From assembly GCF_902364945.1 (NCBI RefSeq), contig NZ_CABJFS010000003.1, forward strand, positions 124,001-188,000: 64,000 bases of DNA. Reading direction: 5' to 3'. Positions 8,199-16,997 of the stretch are shown one piece after another. A model generated the notes under the pieces. The model saw nothing but the letters and a program-made list of their open reading frames with translations. It had not been told where the DNA came from and ran no database searches. The first letter of the stretch is position 1; the number at the start of each line of letters is the position of its first letter. The position numbers and the translations under genes are program-made. Source of the stretch: Collinsella aerofaciens (lineage in GTDB: Bacteria > Actinomycetota > Coriobacteriia > Coriobacteriales > Coriobacteriaceae).

Positions 8199-9338
8199 TT
8201 ACATTTCCTCAATAACGGATTTCAGACCATCATAATAATCGGCAGCGAAAGCAGGAGCGGAAACGCCATCCGGGAAGCGCTTCATGAAAGCGGACACAAG
8301 CCCTGGGACCTCCTCAAGATTGTCAGCAACAACAATCCCCTCATCCCCTGCATCTGTAAACCATTTGGCACCTGAGACAACCTTGTGATCATTGGTCTTA
8401 AGAACCACAACGGGCGTTCCGGCAATACGGGCAAATATCGTGCCATGATAACGATCGGTAACAATAACGCACTTTTGCGAATAAGATTCGATGACGCCCT
8501 CGATTCCGGTCCAAGCATCATGAGAGTCCAGATCGATACCATCCCATTTAACGGTGGTGTCAGTCCGAGAAACATCACAAAGACCGGAAAGAGCAGAAGC
8601 AAGCTTATCGATGGCCGCATAAGAGTACAGCTTCTCGCCATCATTTCGAGCGCAAAGCAATACACCTTCGCGCTGGTTATCAAAGGAATATTTCCCAATC
8701 AATGAGGTCACAACGTCAGGATAAAGACGGACATCAAGTCGAGGATACAAATCTCGAGCAATCTGTGCAGAGACGGCATCCCTAGCCAAAAACAAAGTAT
8801 TAACGTGTGACCCTATTGCCTTACGGTCCAATTCTTTACCACGTTTGCTGTTAAAACGAATTGAAGTCGGGAAAAAAACAATTCTGTTATCGGGAAAACA
8901 AGTTGAAGCAAGCCTATGCGGCGTCTCATCGTCGTGGAGTCCGTCCATCGTATGACCACTCTGCATGACAATCAGATCATTAGGGCGAATTAGATTCTGA
9001 ATCATGCGGACAATCCTGCTGGTACCGGCGTTAAATGCCTTACTTGGAATTTTAATAATTTCAGCTTCCGAATAATTATTTTGGAGCCATTTTTCAATAA
9101 CAAATTTTTGAGCTTGATCTCCCAAATTCGGGTGAGTGGGCACCCCAAAATACCAGATACGCATGCCGCTAGTCTTATCTAGTCTAGCCATTGAATCAAC
9201 GAGCTCATTGTTCAGCTTGCGCATCGCAGGATAATGCATAGCAGTACGCACCGTAATCCCCACAGTGCGATTTACACCTTTTGCGATACCGGAAACAAAG
9301 GGGACGGACTTAATAGCCATTTTCAGCTTATTATTCAT
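8199..9338 (-). CDS. Polysaccharide pyruvyl transferase family protein
   Basis: The protein has 379 residues. The N-terminal part carries FGVPTHPNLGDQAQ, a glycine-rich loop typical of the family. The C-terminal part carries VIVTDRYHGTIFARIAGTPVVV, the hallmark D-R-Y/F-H-G motif. These enzymes move pyruvate from phosphoenolpyruvate onto a sugar and add a negative charge to the glycan. This is one of two in the locus; the other is at 13556-14683. AGGAT lies six bases before the start. The acceptor sugar is unknown. Confidence 0.85.
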   Translation of the reverse strand: MNNKLKMAIKSVPFVSGIAKGVNRTVGITVRTAMHYPAMRKLNNELVDSMARLDKTSGMRIWYFGVPTHPNLGDQAQKFVIEKWLQNNYSEAEIIKIPSKAFNAGTSRIVRMIQNLIRPNDLIVMQSGHTMDGLHDDETPHRLASTCFPDNRIVFFPTSIRFNSKRGKELDRKAIGSHVNTLFLARDAVSAQIARDLYPRLDVRLYPDVVTSLIGKYSFDNQREGVLLCARNDGEKLYSYAAIDKLASALSGLCDVSRTDTTVKWDGIDLDSHDAWTGIEGVIESYSQKCVIVTDRYHGTIFARIAGTPVVVLKTNDHKVVSGAKWFTDAGDEGIVVADNLEEVPGLVSAFMKRFPDGVSAPAFAADYYDGLKSVIEEM

Positions 9339-9447
9339 ATTACATCCTAACTAAGAACTTATTTACTGTGGTAAACGATTAATTACAAGAGTGAATCGAC
9401 GGGATCACGAAAAATGAGTTCACACGGCACAATTAAATACTTAGGGC

Positions 9448-10554
9448 TCAGTAAAACAGAGACATAAACCGCGACAAGTCAGCCGTATAAGGAACGATTC
9501 CATACCATTCAGGCCTAAATAATTGAACAACAACGAAATACATAACAGAAATCGCAATCAATGAGAACCGAACGAAACGCGTTTCTCCGTCATTAGCTGC
9601 CTTTAAAACGAGAGGCAAAGCAACAAGAACAAGAGGCGCGAAATAGTATCCGAATCGAGCAACAATTTGTACTTTCATACCGACGGCGGAAAAGACAAGC
9701 CAGAGCAGTTCACCCCAGCGCAAGGCAAGGCTGACGGACTTACCTTGAGCCACGCCCTCAGCGCGGTCAGCAACTTTTAGATAATTAAAAAATATGCCGA
9801 CGAGCAGGGCATTAAATAGAAGTGAAATTAGAGCGCCAAAATAGTTTGACCCCATAAAGTCCGCATCATAAAAACTATTTTTGCCCAGGACTGCCGCGAC
9901 CGCGTTAAGGAGTGGATTGACAAATAGAAAGCTGAATATAGCTCCAATTATAAGAACTGTCATGCTCATTAAGTTAATTTCAACCTTGCTGAGAGGGATG
10001 AGAGCAAACAGCACGAGAGCGGACCTATGGAATGAGGCGGCAAGGAACACGAGTAGAATAAATACAGGAACCTTACGATCCCTAAGTACAATTATTGCAA
10101 GCATACCGATTGCAATAGCAATTGCCTCGCGCATGATGTTCAGATAACTCGGAAACAGCAGGCACAAAAATAGCACAGTGGGCAAAATAGGCTCATCAGC
10201 GAGCTTAAAAATAAATAATGCAGTGCAGAGACATATAACCGCACTTGATGCTACGAGAAGAATCTGAAAATCACCGCTGATGAGTGAAAGAACCTTGCAA
10301 AATAATAGGAAACCGTACTCAAATCTGTCTGTCATCTCAACAAGAGAAGAGAACGGCAAACGAGAGGCACTTATAAACGCTCTACAGTGCATTTCAGTAT
10401 CAATACCAACTGAACTTGATCGCACTGAAGCAACAAAGAAAATTGCTGAAAAAGTGACTAAAAGATAGGTCTTTTTAAAGGAAGCGGAACGTTCAGGCCG
10501 TAATACAAAACCAAAAACTACCGCAAAGACAATAAGCTGCAAATATACCAACAT
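9448..10554 (-). CDS. EpsG/Wzy-like polysaccharide polymerase
   Basis: The 368-residue protein is almost entirely membrane helices, about 9-11 of them. Near residue 48 it has the EpsG-type signature SVGIDTEMHCRAF, where this family usually has G-x-D-T-x-x-Y. EpsG/Wzy proteins polymerise lipid-linked repeat units on the outer face of the membrane. It sits between the DUF1919 gene and the second pyruvyl transferase. It is less similar to neighbouring families than the flippase is, as is usual for polymerases. Base composition is distinctly AT-rich. Confidence 0.8.
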   Translation of the reverse strand: MLVYLQLIVFAVVFGFVLRPERSASFKKTYLLVTFSAIFFVASVRSSSVGIDTEMHCRAFISASRLPFSSLVEMTDRFEYGFLLFCKVLSLISGDFQILLVASSAVICLCTALFIFKLADEPILPTVLFLCLLFPSYLNIMREAIAIAIGMLAIIVLRDRKVPVFILLVFLAASFHRSALVLFALIPLSKVEINLMSMTVLIIGAIFSFLFVNPLLNAVAAVLGKNSFYDADFMGSNYFGALISLLFNALLVGIFFNYLKVADRAEGVAQGKSVSLALRWGELLWLVFSAVGMKVQIVARFGYYFAPLVLVALPLVLKAANDGETRFVRFSLIAISVMYFVVVQLFRPEWYGIVPYTADLSRFMSLFY

Positions 10555-10667
10555 TTAGATAGTCACCCTACTCCTTAGGTGCGGGCTGCGACATATCTAC
10601 ATTGTTTTTAATAACTACTCTATACATCCATTTCCCTCAATGCATCTCAATAAGAGAATTACCTTCA

Positions 10668-10705
10668 TCAGCAATACTTTGCAGGTTCCGAGTTCAACCA
10701 ATCGA
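10668..10705 (-). other. Alternative-frame C-terminal tail of the DUF1919 gene
   Basis: These bases extend the DUF1919 reading frame if the poly-G tract at 10750-10761 has 13 or 10 Gs instead of 12. The predicted tail contains FTQGFNLVDWLNSEPAKYC and stops at TGA (10668-10670). Confidence 0.5.
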
Positions 10706-11377
10706 CTAAATTGAATCCTTGTGTAAAGCGATCCGTATCATTTGTTTTTCCCCCCCCCCCCGAACAGAGGCGGGATGATAAACCGAGCATGCAATATCGG
10801 GGCGTCGCATCGCCGTAAAGCAAATCTTGTTCGTGTGCTCCAAAGAATCAAACGCCCTAAGATCTTCTTCGCGACAATCATTCATCTGGCTGAATTTAAT
10901 AAACAGATTGTCCCAGTTCACCCTTTCAACCCGTCGCTCCCATTTAGCTCTAGCCTCCTCAGGCGTTGGATAATGTAGAAATACAATCTCAACGTCATCG
11001 ATAATTCCAACAGGCTTACTCAGCTCATTGCGAGATTTCAAAGTCTCGTAATGAGCCGAATCACAAGAATCGATGAATTCTATGGGCGTATTCAGATAGT
11101 GCCTTAAATCTCCCGCGAACTTTACGTATTCAGTTCCAAAAAAATACAGCCCTGCTGTAGGCGATTGATACGGTAAGCCGAAATACCGATAGACCGTTCC
11201 GGCCCAACAATTATTGGAAATAATAGAAAAATCGCTTCGTGTCAGATGATTTTGCCTACCCTTAGAAAAACGACTGTTAGTTTTCTCTCTGATTACCCGT
11301 TCAGCAATTCCAAAATAGTCTTTATTCATGTCTAGGTCCTTCAACCAAAACCACACCCGTTGCATCGAAAAACGCAT
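10706..11377 (-). CDS. DUF1919 polysaccharide-locus protein with a frame-breaking poly-G tract
   Basis: The core (SDFSIISNNCWAGTVYRYFG, then SPTAGLYFF) is the DUF1919 signature, a family found in exopolysaccharide loci with no proven activity. As written, the frame runs through 12 Gs (10750-10761) and ends after EKQMIRIALHKDSI. With one more G the frame would continue to a stop at 10668 and end in FNLVDWLNSEPAKYC, which looks much more like a normal family C-terminus. The gene may therefore be in an OFF or altered state here. The start at 11377 touches the stop of the previous gene. The ATG at 11329 has a better AAGGA site and may be the true start. Confidence 0.75.
   Translation of the reverse strand: MRFSMQRVWFWLKDLDMNKDYFGIAERVIREKTNSRFSKGRQNHLTRSDFSIISNNCWAGTVYRYFGLPYQSPTAGLYFFGTEYVKFAGDLRHYLNTPIEFIDSCDSAHYETLKSRNELSKPVGIIDDVEIVFLHYPTPEEARAKWERRVERVNWDNLFIKFSQMNDCREEDLRAFDSLEHTNKICFTAMRRPDIACSVYHPASVRGGGEKQMIRIALHKDSI
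10750..10761 (-). repeat. Poly-G(12) homopolymer inside the DUF1919 gene
   Basis: A run of 12 C on the + strand reads as G on the coding strand. Runs this long slip easily during replication. Its position in the last tenth of the coding region changes the C-terminus according to length. A sequencing or assembly miscount is the main alternative explanation. Confidence 0.85.
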
Positions 11378-12517
11378 CTAACGCTGAGCAACAAGCCCCT
11401 CGTAGAACTCCATCAATTTCTTTGCATTAGCCGCTGCCGAATAGCCAGCGGAGGTTAATTTCTCAACAGCTCCGCTATCACGACCAACCGACATAGCATC
11501 AGCAAGTGCAGAGGCCCATACAGCATATGGCTCATTTAAACCGACAAATCTACTCACGCCCGTTATGTCACTTTCCTCAGGAACGCCAGTCGAAAAAACA
11601 CAACGAAGCCCAGAGGCTTGAGCTTCAACAGCAGAGACAGGAAGCCCCTCATATAGCGAAGGCATAAAGAAGACGTCGAACAGCGAGTAAAAACGAGCGA
11701 CGTCAACGCGCACGCCGGGCATGACGACGGATTCGTTTACACCAAGCTCCTTAGCAATGGCCCTAACTCTGTCCATGCCATCTCCAGCGCCCAAAATCAC
11801 CCACTTAACATTAGGAATACTGCGCTTCAGCTCTGCGAACACCTTGACGCCAAATTCAAAGTTCTTTTGCTTGACAAAACGACCGACACTTCCAATAACG
11901 GGGTCACTATTGCCAATGCAGAGTTCAGCACGCAGGGAAGCATTGGAGCTATCGTCATATGCATAATTGCTGAGTACGATTCCATTTTTCATTACAGCAA
12001 ACGGCTTATTTCCAAACAGGTATCTACCAGCTTCATCAGAGCACGCCACCCCATCAGTTGCATACCTCTTGCCCCACGCAATCAACGGAGCATTTCGAAC
12101 ACGATGAAGAACGTTGTCAGATGAACTATTCAGATGACTATGTAGGACACGATGTTCGATGCCGGCACGCTTAGCCTCCCTGAGAACGCAAAAAGCCGAG
12201 TTGGGCATATGACAATGCACGATATCGTACTCGCGTCCATGCTTAACGAAAAACTCTTCGACTTCTTTAATGAACTGGCCAAGCCCCGCAGAAGCGAAAG
12301 ACACCGTATAGACACGAGAACCGTGCGCAATAAGCTCCTGATCATAAGTGCAGTCACGCAAGGGTTTACCATTCAATGTTGCATGGTGTAGATAATCAAA
12401 TACAACTCGATGCTCATCAATGCCCAAAGACATGTTATGAACAAATTGAGAAACACCGGCAGAACGACTTAATGAGGGAACCACTTGGAGAACATGAATT
12501 GGAGATGAGGTAATCAA
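11378..12517 (-). CDS. Glycosyltransferase family 4 (group 1)
   Basis: The protein is about 379 residues with a GT-B fold: SRSAGVSQFVHNM near the N-terminus, VGRFVKQKNFEFGVKVF in the middle, and the nucleotide-sugar motif MPSLYEGLPVSAVEAQASG near the end. It probably transfers a sugar from a nucleotide donor to the growing lipid-linked unit on the cytoplasmic face. I place the start at a TTG (12517), one base after the nitroreductase stop, with GGTGG upstream. The frame is open further up to 12580, but that would overlap the nitroreductase by about 60 bases. Donor and acceptor cannot be told. Confidence 0.85.
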   Translation of the reverse strand: MITSSPIHVLQVVPSLSRSAGVSQFVHNMSLGIDEHRVVFDYLHHATLNGKPLRDCTYDQELIAHGSRVYTVSFASAGLGQFIKEVEEFFVKHGREYDIVHCHMPNSAFCVLREAKRAGIEHRVLHSHLNSSSDNVLHRVRNAPLIAWGKRYATDGVACSDEAGRYLFGNKPFAVMKNGIVLSNYAYDDSSNASLRAELCIGNSDPVIGSVGRFVKQKNFEFGVKVFAELKRSIPNVKWVILGAGDGMDRVRAIAKELGVNESVVMPGVRVDVARFYSLFDVFFMPSLYEGLPVSAVEAQASGLRCVFSTGVPEESDITGVSRFVGLNEPYAVWASALADAMSVGRDSGAVEKLTSAGYSAAANAKKLMEFYEGLVAQR

Positions 12518-12518
12518 G

Positions 12519-13550
12519 CTAGTCAACCACCGTAACAATTGCGTCGGCATGAAAACGAGCAGAAACGCATGATTGGGCATTCTTTGAATAATTCCCTATG
12601 GAAATCAGCATGACCAATTCCTCCCAATAGGGTAGTTTCAATAGACCGCGAATCGCTTTTTCAGGACCTCGTCTTAGCATTGTATTGAGCGGACAAGAAG
12701 CCAAACCCTGCTCTTCAAGTGCCAGCAATAACGCCATTGCAAAAATGCCGCCATCAACAAAGCCCTCGTTACGTTCTTGCGGTCCAAAGTAAACCCGATT
12801 ATCAACCGTCAACACGACGAGCATTGGAGGCATCGCGTAGCCTCTGAATCCACTTGTAATTCCTAATGTCTCATGGATGAGTTCCTGGTTATTGATAATC
12901 CGAACTCTTGTTGGTTGTCGATTGCATGCAGACGGAGCTTTGGTGGCCGTCTCGATAGCATTAATGACCTTTGTCAACGAAACGGGAGTATCAGAATACT
13001 CTCTAACAGAATGACGGTTACTTAATAGCTCGTCAACAGAACCTGGAATAATGCCTGCCACAGCAAAATCATGAGCGATTTTGCAGCTTCCACCGGGATA
13101 TAAAGGCTTTGAATCCAGTTTAGAAAACAGTTGGTCGCCAATTGCTTGCATAAACATATGCGTATATTCAGAACTATTCTCATGTCTGTCACGATATTCG
13201 ATTAGCGCACCCAAGGCGGATTGATAGGCCAGGCTATCCGTACTTCCACCCATATCTTCAAAGACATGCATGTAGCGAGAGAGTTCGGCGAGGACCTTCA
13301 CTCCAAATCCAGCACGAAAGTCCTCGTGGCTCAACCCTTTTTCAAGCTGATGGGTACAATAAATTATATGAGCTTCTGCTTGCTCTGCATATTTGATCTT
13401 GTTTCGAGAATAAGACTTCCCGAACCGTGCCGCCTGCCGCATTGAAGCGGCGAGCAAACTTGGATAGCCATTAAAAATGGCCCTCGCAACCCCCATGACA
13501 GGATCAGGCAAATGATCCTTTAAAGCAGAAACCGAAATATTTCCCATCAT
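12519..13550 (-). CDS. Nitroreductase-family protein of the polysaccharide locus
   Basis: This 343-residue protein has an N-terminal helical region of about 170 residues (including HQLEKGLSHEDFR), followed by a nitroreductase domain. RHSVREYSDTPV marks the FMN-binding start, and APSACNRQP is the second flavin-contacting motif. Nitroreductases use FMN and NAD(P)H, but members with this N-terminal extension in glycan loci have no established substrate that I know of. A reductive modification of a sugar or its substituent is possible. The start has AGGAA just upstream and follows the pyruvyl transferase gene by five bases. Confidence 0.8.
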   Translation of the reverse strand: MMGNISVSALKDHLPDPVMGVARAIFNGYPSLLAASMRQAARFGKSYSRNKIKYAEQAEAHIIYCTHQLEKGLSHEDFRAGFGVKVLAELSRYMHVFEDMGGSTDSLAYQSALGALIEYRDRHENSSEYTHMFMQAIGDQLFSKLDSKPLYPGGSCKIAHDFAVAGIIPGSVDELLSNRHSVREYSDTPVSLTKVINAIETATKAPSACNRQPTRVRIINNQELIHETLGITSGFRGYAMPPMLVVLTVDNRVYFGPQERNEGFVDGGIFAMALLLALEEQGLASCPLNTMLRRGPEKAIRGLLKLPYWEELVMLISIGNYSKNAQSCVSARFHADAIVTVVD

Positions 13551-13555
13551 ATTTC

Positions 13556-14683
13556 CTAAATATCCAAGGCTTTTTCAATAAAAGAAAAGGCTTCATTTCG
13601 TTTGAGATTAAGCTGTGCCTGAACCGAATTGGAGGCGTAATCAAGTTCAGAAATAGTCAGATTTCCAAAGTCATCCAACAAATGATTGTCAAGATTAGTC
13701 ATATTTAATAGGTTTGAAATTCTTCCGTTAAAACGACCAGGGCTGATGGCGACAAACTTCTTTCCAAGATTTACGGAATAGGCAGTTCCATGGAACGAGT
13801 CCGTAATGACAATTTCGGCCCCAAGGAACAGAGAAAGGAACCTTCCCACGGAAGGACAGATAACAGCATTCTCGCCAGAACGCTTCTCATGCACACCGTA
13901 TGCAATTCGCATAACCTTGAGACCAGTCTTCTTGGCGACCCTTTGTACATAAGAATCGAACTCGGCATTACGGTTGAGCTGATAGACCAGAACATAGGGT
14001 TCCGGAGAAATCCAACCATCTGCAATTGCTTCCCAATCATCACGATTCAACATGAGCGTGGGATCGATAACGGGCATAGCCCCATGGACACCGATAGAAT
14101 CAAGAAGGTCAGCCGCCTCTTGCTCGCGTACAGAGATACAAGAGTAAGAGGAGAGAGCCTTTCTCATCGGCTCAGCTTCCCAATCCTCGAGCGTGGCCTT
14201 GCCGATACTCGCAGCATAGGCAATCTTCTTTTTCCCCTCGGGAGCAAAGGAGAGATAGAAAGTACGGTCAAAACCGTTATTCCAAATGCTATTCCAAACC
14301 TGATCGCTACCAGTGCAGTAAATATCTGCTACCGGAGGATTCGCGTCCAACTCATCTGCGGAATAGTACGAACGCTCAGTCAGCGCAAGCTTGGAATGTC
14401 TAAACTCATCAAGGGGGGCGCGTCTCCTTGCAACCATACGAGAAACCGGTATTTTTGCAATCTGCTTGACGCCAGGAACCTTAAATATAGGCATCTTCTT
14501 TACGAGCTGGCCGTTAAGGGCACGATCCACTTCGTTTTCGGGAATCGCATCCTTACGGTAGTAATCAATTATTTCGGCATCTGCTCCCACACGAGCCAAA
14601 ACAACCTGAGTTGCATAGGTCTGCAGGCAGGAGCCATAGTTCGGCGAGTTATGAAGTGTTATAACTCCGACTTTTCGAGACAT
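13556..14683 (-). CDS. Polysaccharide pyruvyl transferase family protein
   Basis: The 375-residue protein begins GVITLHNSPNYGSCLQTYA, the family's N-terminal nucleotide-like loop. It carries DIYCTGSDQVWN in the centre and VITDSFHGTAYSVNLGKKFV near the end. The D-S-F-H-G motif is diagnostic. Expected activity is transfer of pyruvate from phosphoenolpyruvate to a sugar as a ketal. It is only distantly similar to the pyruvyl transferase at 8199-9338, so the two probably act on different sugars. I use the ATG at 14683; a TTG two codons earlier is less likely. Confidence 0.87.
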   Translation of the reverse strand: MSRKVGVITLHNSPNYGSCLQTYATQVVLARVGADAEIIDYYRKDAIPENEVDRALNGQLVKKMPIFKVPGVKQIAKIPVSRMVARRRAPLDEFRHSKLALTERSYYSADELDANPPVADIYCTGSDQVWNSIWNNGFDRTFYLSFAPEGKKKIAYAASIGKATLEDWEAEPMRKALSSYSCISVREQEAADLLDSIGVHGAMPVIDPTLMLNRDDWEAIADGWISPEPYVLVYQLNRNAEFDSYVQRVAKKTGLKVMRIAYGVHEKRSGENAVICPSVGRFLSLFLGAEIVITDSFHGTAYSVNLGKKFVAISPGRFNGRISNLLNMTNLDNHLLDDFGNLTISELDYASNSVQAQLNLKRNEAFSFIEKALDI

Positions 14684-14691
14684 GCACAAAC

Positions 14692-15525
14692 CTACTTTCT
14701 GAGTAATTTCTTATAAACAAACGAACGAAGTCCGTTAGGCATGACACAAACAACGGCATGCGGAACAAATGAGGCAACAAAATCAACAGGGCTAAACCAG
14801 CCAGTACGCAATTGAGCAAACTTGAATTTCCAGATATGCGGTAGATACGAAGGGCCGCCTCTGCGAGCATAAAAATCGGAGCTCACGCGCATCGCCACAA
14901 GTGGTTCAGGTAGATTATCTGCGCGACAGCCACTGGCTAGCATCCTGTTAAATAAATCCCAATCTTCGAAATAAAGATATTCAGAGCTGTAATTCCCAGC
15001 CTCCAGCACCTTAGATTTTTTAAACGTCATAGGTGGGTGCCGGAAAGGATTTCGACGTTTGGAACAAGCGAGAATATTGTCCAGTCCCTTGGGCAAATTC
15101 GTTGAAGCAATTGGCGTCTCAGGAGAGTCAATAAACTCGACGACATCGCTACCGACCATATCGAGCCCACTTTCAATAGCGGCAAGCTGCTTCTCCATAC
15201 GATCAGGACGCGCCACGTCATCGGTGTCCATACGCGCAACGATTTCATTAGAACAGGAGAGTACGCCCTTATGAAGAGCATATCCTAGTCCATGGTTCTC
15301 ACTGTAGGAAACAAATTTGAACAGATCGGGCCACTGCAAGTTATATTCGGAAAGAACCGACTCGAGTTCAGCAGTCAAGGGTCCGTCCTTAACCATTACG
15401 ATCTCGGCCGGAGGCACAGTTTGAACGAGCATGCTGTCGAGGGCCTGGCGCAGAAAAGTAGGGTTTTCTTTTTTGTAAATGCTCATTAATACGCTATAAG
15501 CGGTCGTGGCGACTGAAGTGGTCAT
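14692..15525 (-). CDS. Glycosyltransferase family 2
   Basis: The 277-residue protein has a GT-A fold: YSVLMSIYKKENPTFLRQAL at the N-terminus, VMVKDGPL for the nucleotide, and the metal-binding ARMDTDDVARP (D-x-D type) near residue 118. EDWDLFNRML is the usual acceptor-site motif. It acts in the cytoplasm on lipid-linked sugar. Its ATG directly follows the stop of the sugar transferase, so the two are coupled and it may add the second sugar of the repeat unit. Confidence 0.88.
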   Translation of the reverse strand: MTTSVATTAYSVLMSIYKKENPTFLRQALDSMLVQTVPPAEIVMVKDGPLTAELESVLSEYNLQWPDLFKFVSYSENHGLGYALHKGVLSCSNEIVARMDTDDVARPDRMEKQLAAIESGLDMVGSDVVEFIDSPETPIASTNLPKGLDNILACSKRRNPFRHPPMTFKKSKVLEAGNYSSEYLYFEDWDLFNRMLASGCRADNLPEPLVAMRVSSDFYARRGGPSYLPHIWKFKFAQLRTGWFSPVDFVASFVPHAVVCVMPNGLRSFVYKKLLRK

Positions 15526-16239
15526 CTATCGCCCCGTCCTCTTCTTGCCGAACATGGCACCAAAAGTGCCGGTAAAGCATTTCCAGTCCATGCGGAAACA
15601 GCGATTGCGCACGTAGCGGAGTTCAATCTTCTGACGCAGGCCGCTCTCAAAGGTTGCCTCGTTACGATCGGTTGCCTGCCACAGACCAGTAATGCCGGGC
15701 CGGACAGAGAGCAGCTCAGCTTTTTCTTCGTCGGAAAAATGCTGTTCAAGCTCATCCCTTGTAATGGGACGCGGCCCAATGACGGAGAGGTCGCCGTTCA
15801 GTACATTAAGGAACTGCGGCATCTCGTCAATGGAGCACTTACGAATATACTGACCAACCCTAGTAATGCGGGGATCATCGTCGACCTTGCGCTCGACTTC
15901 CCATTGATGAAGCTGCTCAGGGCTCAGGTACTTACGCACGTCGTTTGCGTCGGCGACCATGCTACGAAGCTTAAAAATCTTGATTGTCTTTCCGCCCTTG
16001 CCAACGCGCTCTTGCGTATACATAGGACTGCCGGGCGATTCAAGACTAATCAGCGCGCACACCACAGCAAGAGGAATAAGCAGCAGCACACTCATCAAAA
16101 GACTGAACACCAGGTCAAACAGTCTCTTAATAAAGCGATAGCCAAGCGTACCGCTCGGTTTAATCTCTTTAATAGCCAGTGCGTCCCCCACGGATACACA
16201 GCTCTCTGTTACTTCTTTAGCAGCCACAATAAAACTCAC
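15526..16239 (-). CDS. Initiating sugar-phosphate transferase (bacterial sugar transferase family)
   Basis: This 237-residue protein starts the glycan by moving a sugar-1-phosphate to undecaprenyl phosphate at the inner membrane. A hydrophobic segment at about 37-62 follows KRLFDL. The catalytic region shows FKLRSM, DDDPRITRVGQYIRK, DEMPQFLNVLNGDLSVIGP and RPGITGLWQ, all hallmarks of the family. It is the short, monotopic type. The GTG start at 16239 is preceded by a small hairpin and, further up, a 12-G tract. An ATG just before that tract would come into frame if the tract had 11 or 14 Gs. This suggests switchable expression. Confidence 0.9.
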   Translation of the reverse strand: MSFIVAAKEVTESCVSVGDALAIKEIKPSGTLGYRFIKRLFDLVFSLLMSVLLLIPLAVVCALISLESPGSPMYTQERVGKGGKTIKIFKLRSMVADANDVRKYLSPEQLHQWEVERKVDDDPRITRVGQYIRKCSIDEMPQFLNVLNGDLSVIGPRPITRDELEQHFSDEEKAELLSVRPGITGLWQATDRNEATFESGLRQKIELRYVRNRCFRMDWKCFTGTFGAMFGKKRTGR

Positions 16240-16270
16240 GTTCCTGTCCCCAGGAACCCCCCCCCCCCAT
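16240..16270 (-). promoter_or_regulatory. Poly-G(12) tract and start-codon hairpin ahead of the sugar transferase
   Basis: Read on the - strand, an ATG at 16268-16270 is followed by 12 Gs (16257-16268, the first shared with the ATG). A 7-bp hairpin follows (GTTCCTG, loop GGGA, CAGGAAC; 16240-16257) and ends exactly at the GTG start. The hairpin's 3' arm contains the only purine-rich ribosome-binding candidate, so it could hide it. With 12 Gs the upstream ATG is out of frame and stops after 16 codons. With 11 or 14 Gs it would read into the transferase. Confidence 0.6.
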
Positions 16271-16314
16271 CTATGAATCCAAAAACCAAATGAATTGCCG
16301 GTGCAACGTCTCCC

Positions 16315-16905
16315 TTACGTTTTGCTGGGCACGTCTAGCGGAAGCAGCTCCCTAAATGTGGAGTCGCCCTCGCCCACGTCTACCAGGCACCAGCGCTTAT
16401 GACGGTCGATCTTCTTTACACGGGCCTCTTGCCCCACCAAGGGACCGTGTTCTATGTGCAACACACCGTCTTCTATGCGCGCTACGCTGTTGCGCACCAC
16501 GCCGTCGCCGTCTAGCACACTGCGGTACCAGTCCTGCGCATCGTCCGGCATGGGCATGTAAGCCCGCTCCCTACTGCCGGCGATGCGACAGCCAAAGCTC
16601 AACTGGGCCAAGGCCCTATCGAGCGCGGCGGCATCGCGCGTGGCGACGAAGAAGTATTCCTTGTACATAGGCTTGGTTTGGAGCGACCATGCGCCGTCCC
16701 GCTTAAACCAGAACTCCTTTTGCATCACGAAAGCGTCCTGCATAAGGTTGTGCGGGATAATGCGACGAACCTTTTCGCAGGTCTCGCGCTCTTTTCCATT
16801 GGGGGTATGAACCAGATACCAGCGGACGCGGCCGTGCTGGCTGTTGGTGGTGGTGCCGTTAAATGCGCCAGGCAGCTGCTCTTGGCGCCGCATTGTCTGT
16901 TCCAT
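16315..16905 (-). CDS. loaP: NusG-family antiterminator, LoaP-like
   Basis: The 196-residue protein carries a NusG N-terminal domain (VRWYLVHTPNGKERETCEKVRR, then MYKEYFFVAT) and a C-terminal KOW-like segment (GPLVGQEARVKKIDRHKRWCLVDV). LoaP-type NusG paralogues ride with RNA polymerase and let it read through terminators in long biosynthetic or capsule operons. It is the first gene of the polysaccharide locus, the usual LoaP place. I set the start at 16905 because GAGGGGG lies about six bases upstream; a longer frame to 16995 lacks such a site. It could instead be an RfaH-like paralogue. Housekeeping NusG is unlikely given the context. Confidence 0.8.
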   Translation of the reverse strand: MEQTMRRQEQLPGAFNGTTTNSQHGRVRWYLVHTPNGKERETCEKVRRIIPHNLMQDAFVMQKEFWFKRDGAWSLQTKPMYKEYFFVATRDAAALDRALAQLSFGCRIAGSRERAYMPMPDDAQDWYRSVLDGDGVVRNSVARIEDGVLHIEHGPLVGQEARVKKIDRHKRWCLVDVGEGDSTFRELLPLDVPSKT

Positions 16906-16997
16906 CTCTCGCCCCCTCTTTTGGCTTTGCGATGCACGCACAAATGCAGGGGCGTTTAGAACAGGCTTCTCGCTCGCAGCTAGGCGCAGTCGCAAAA

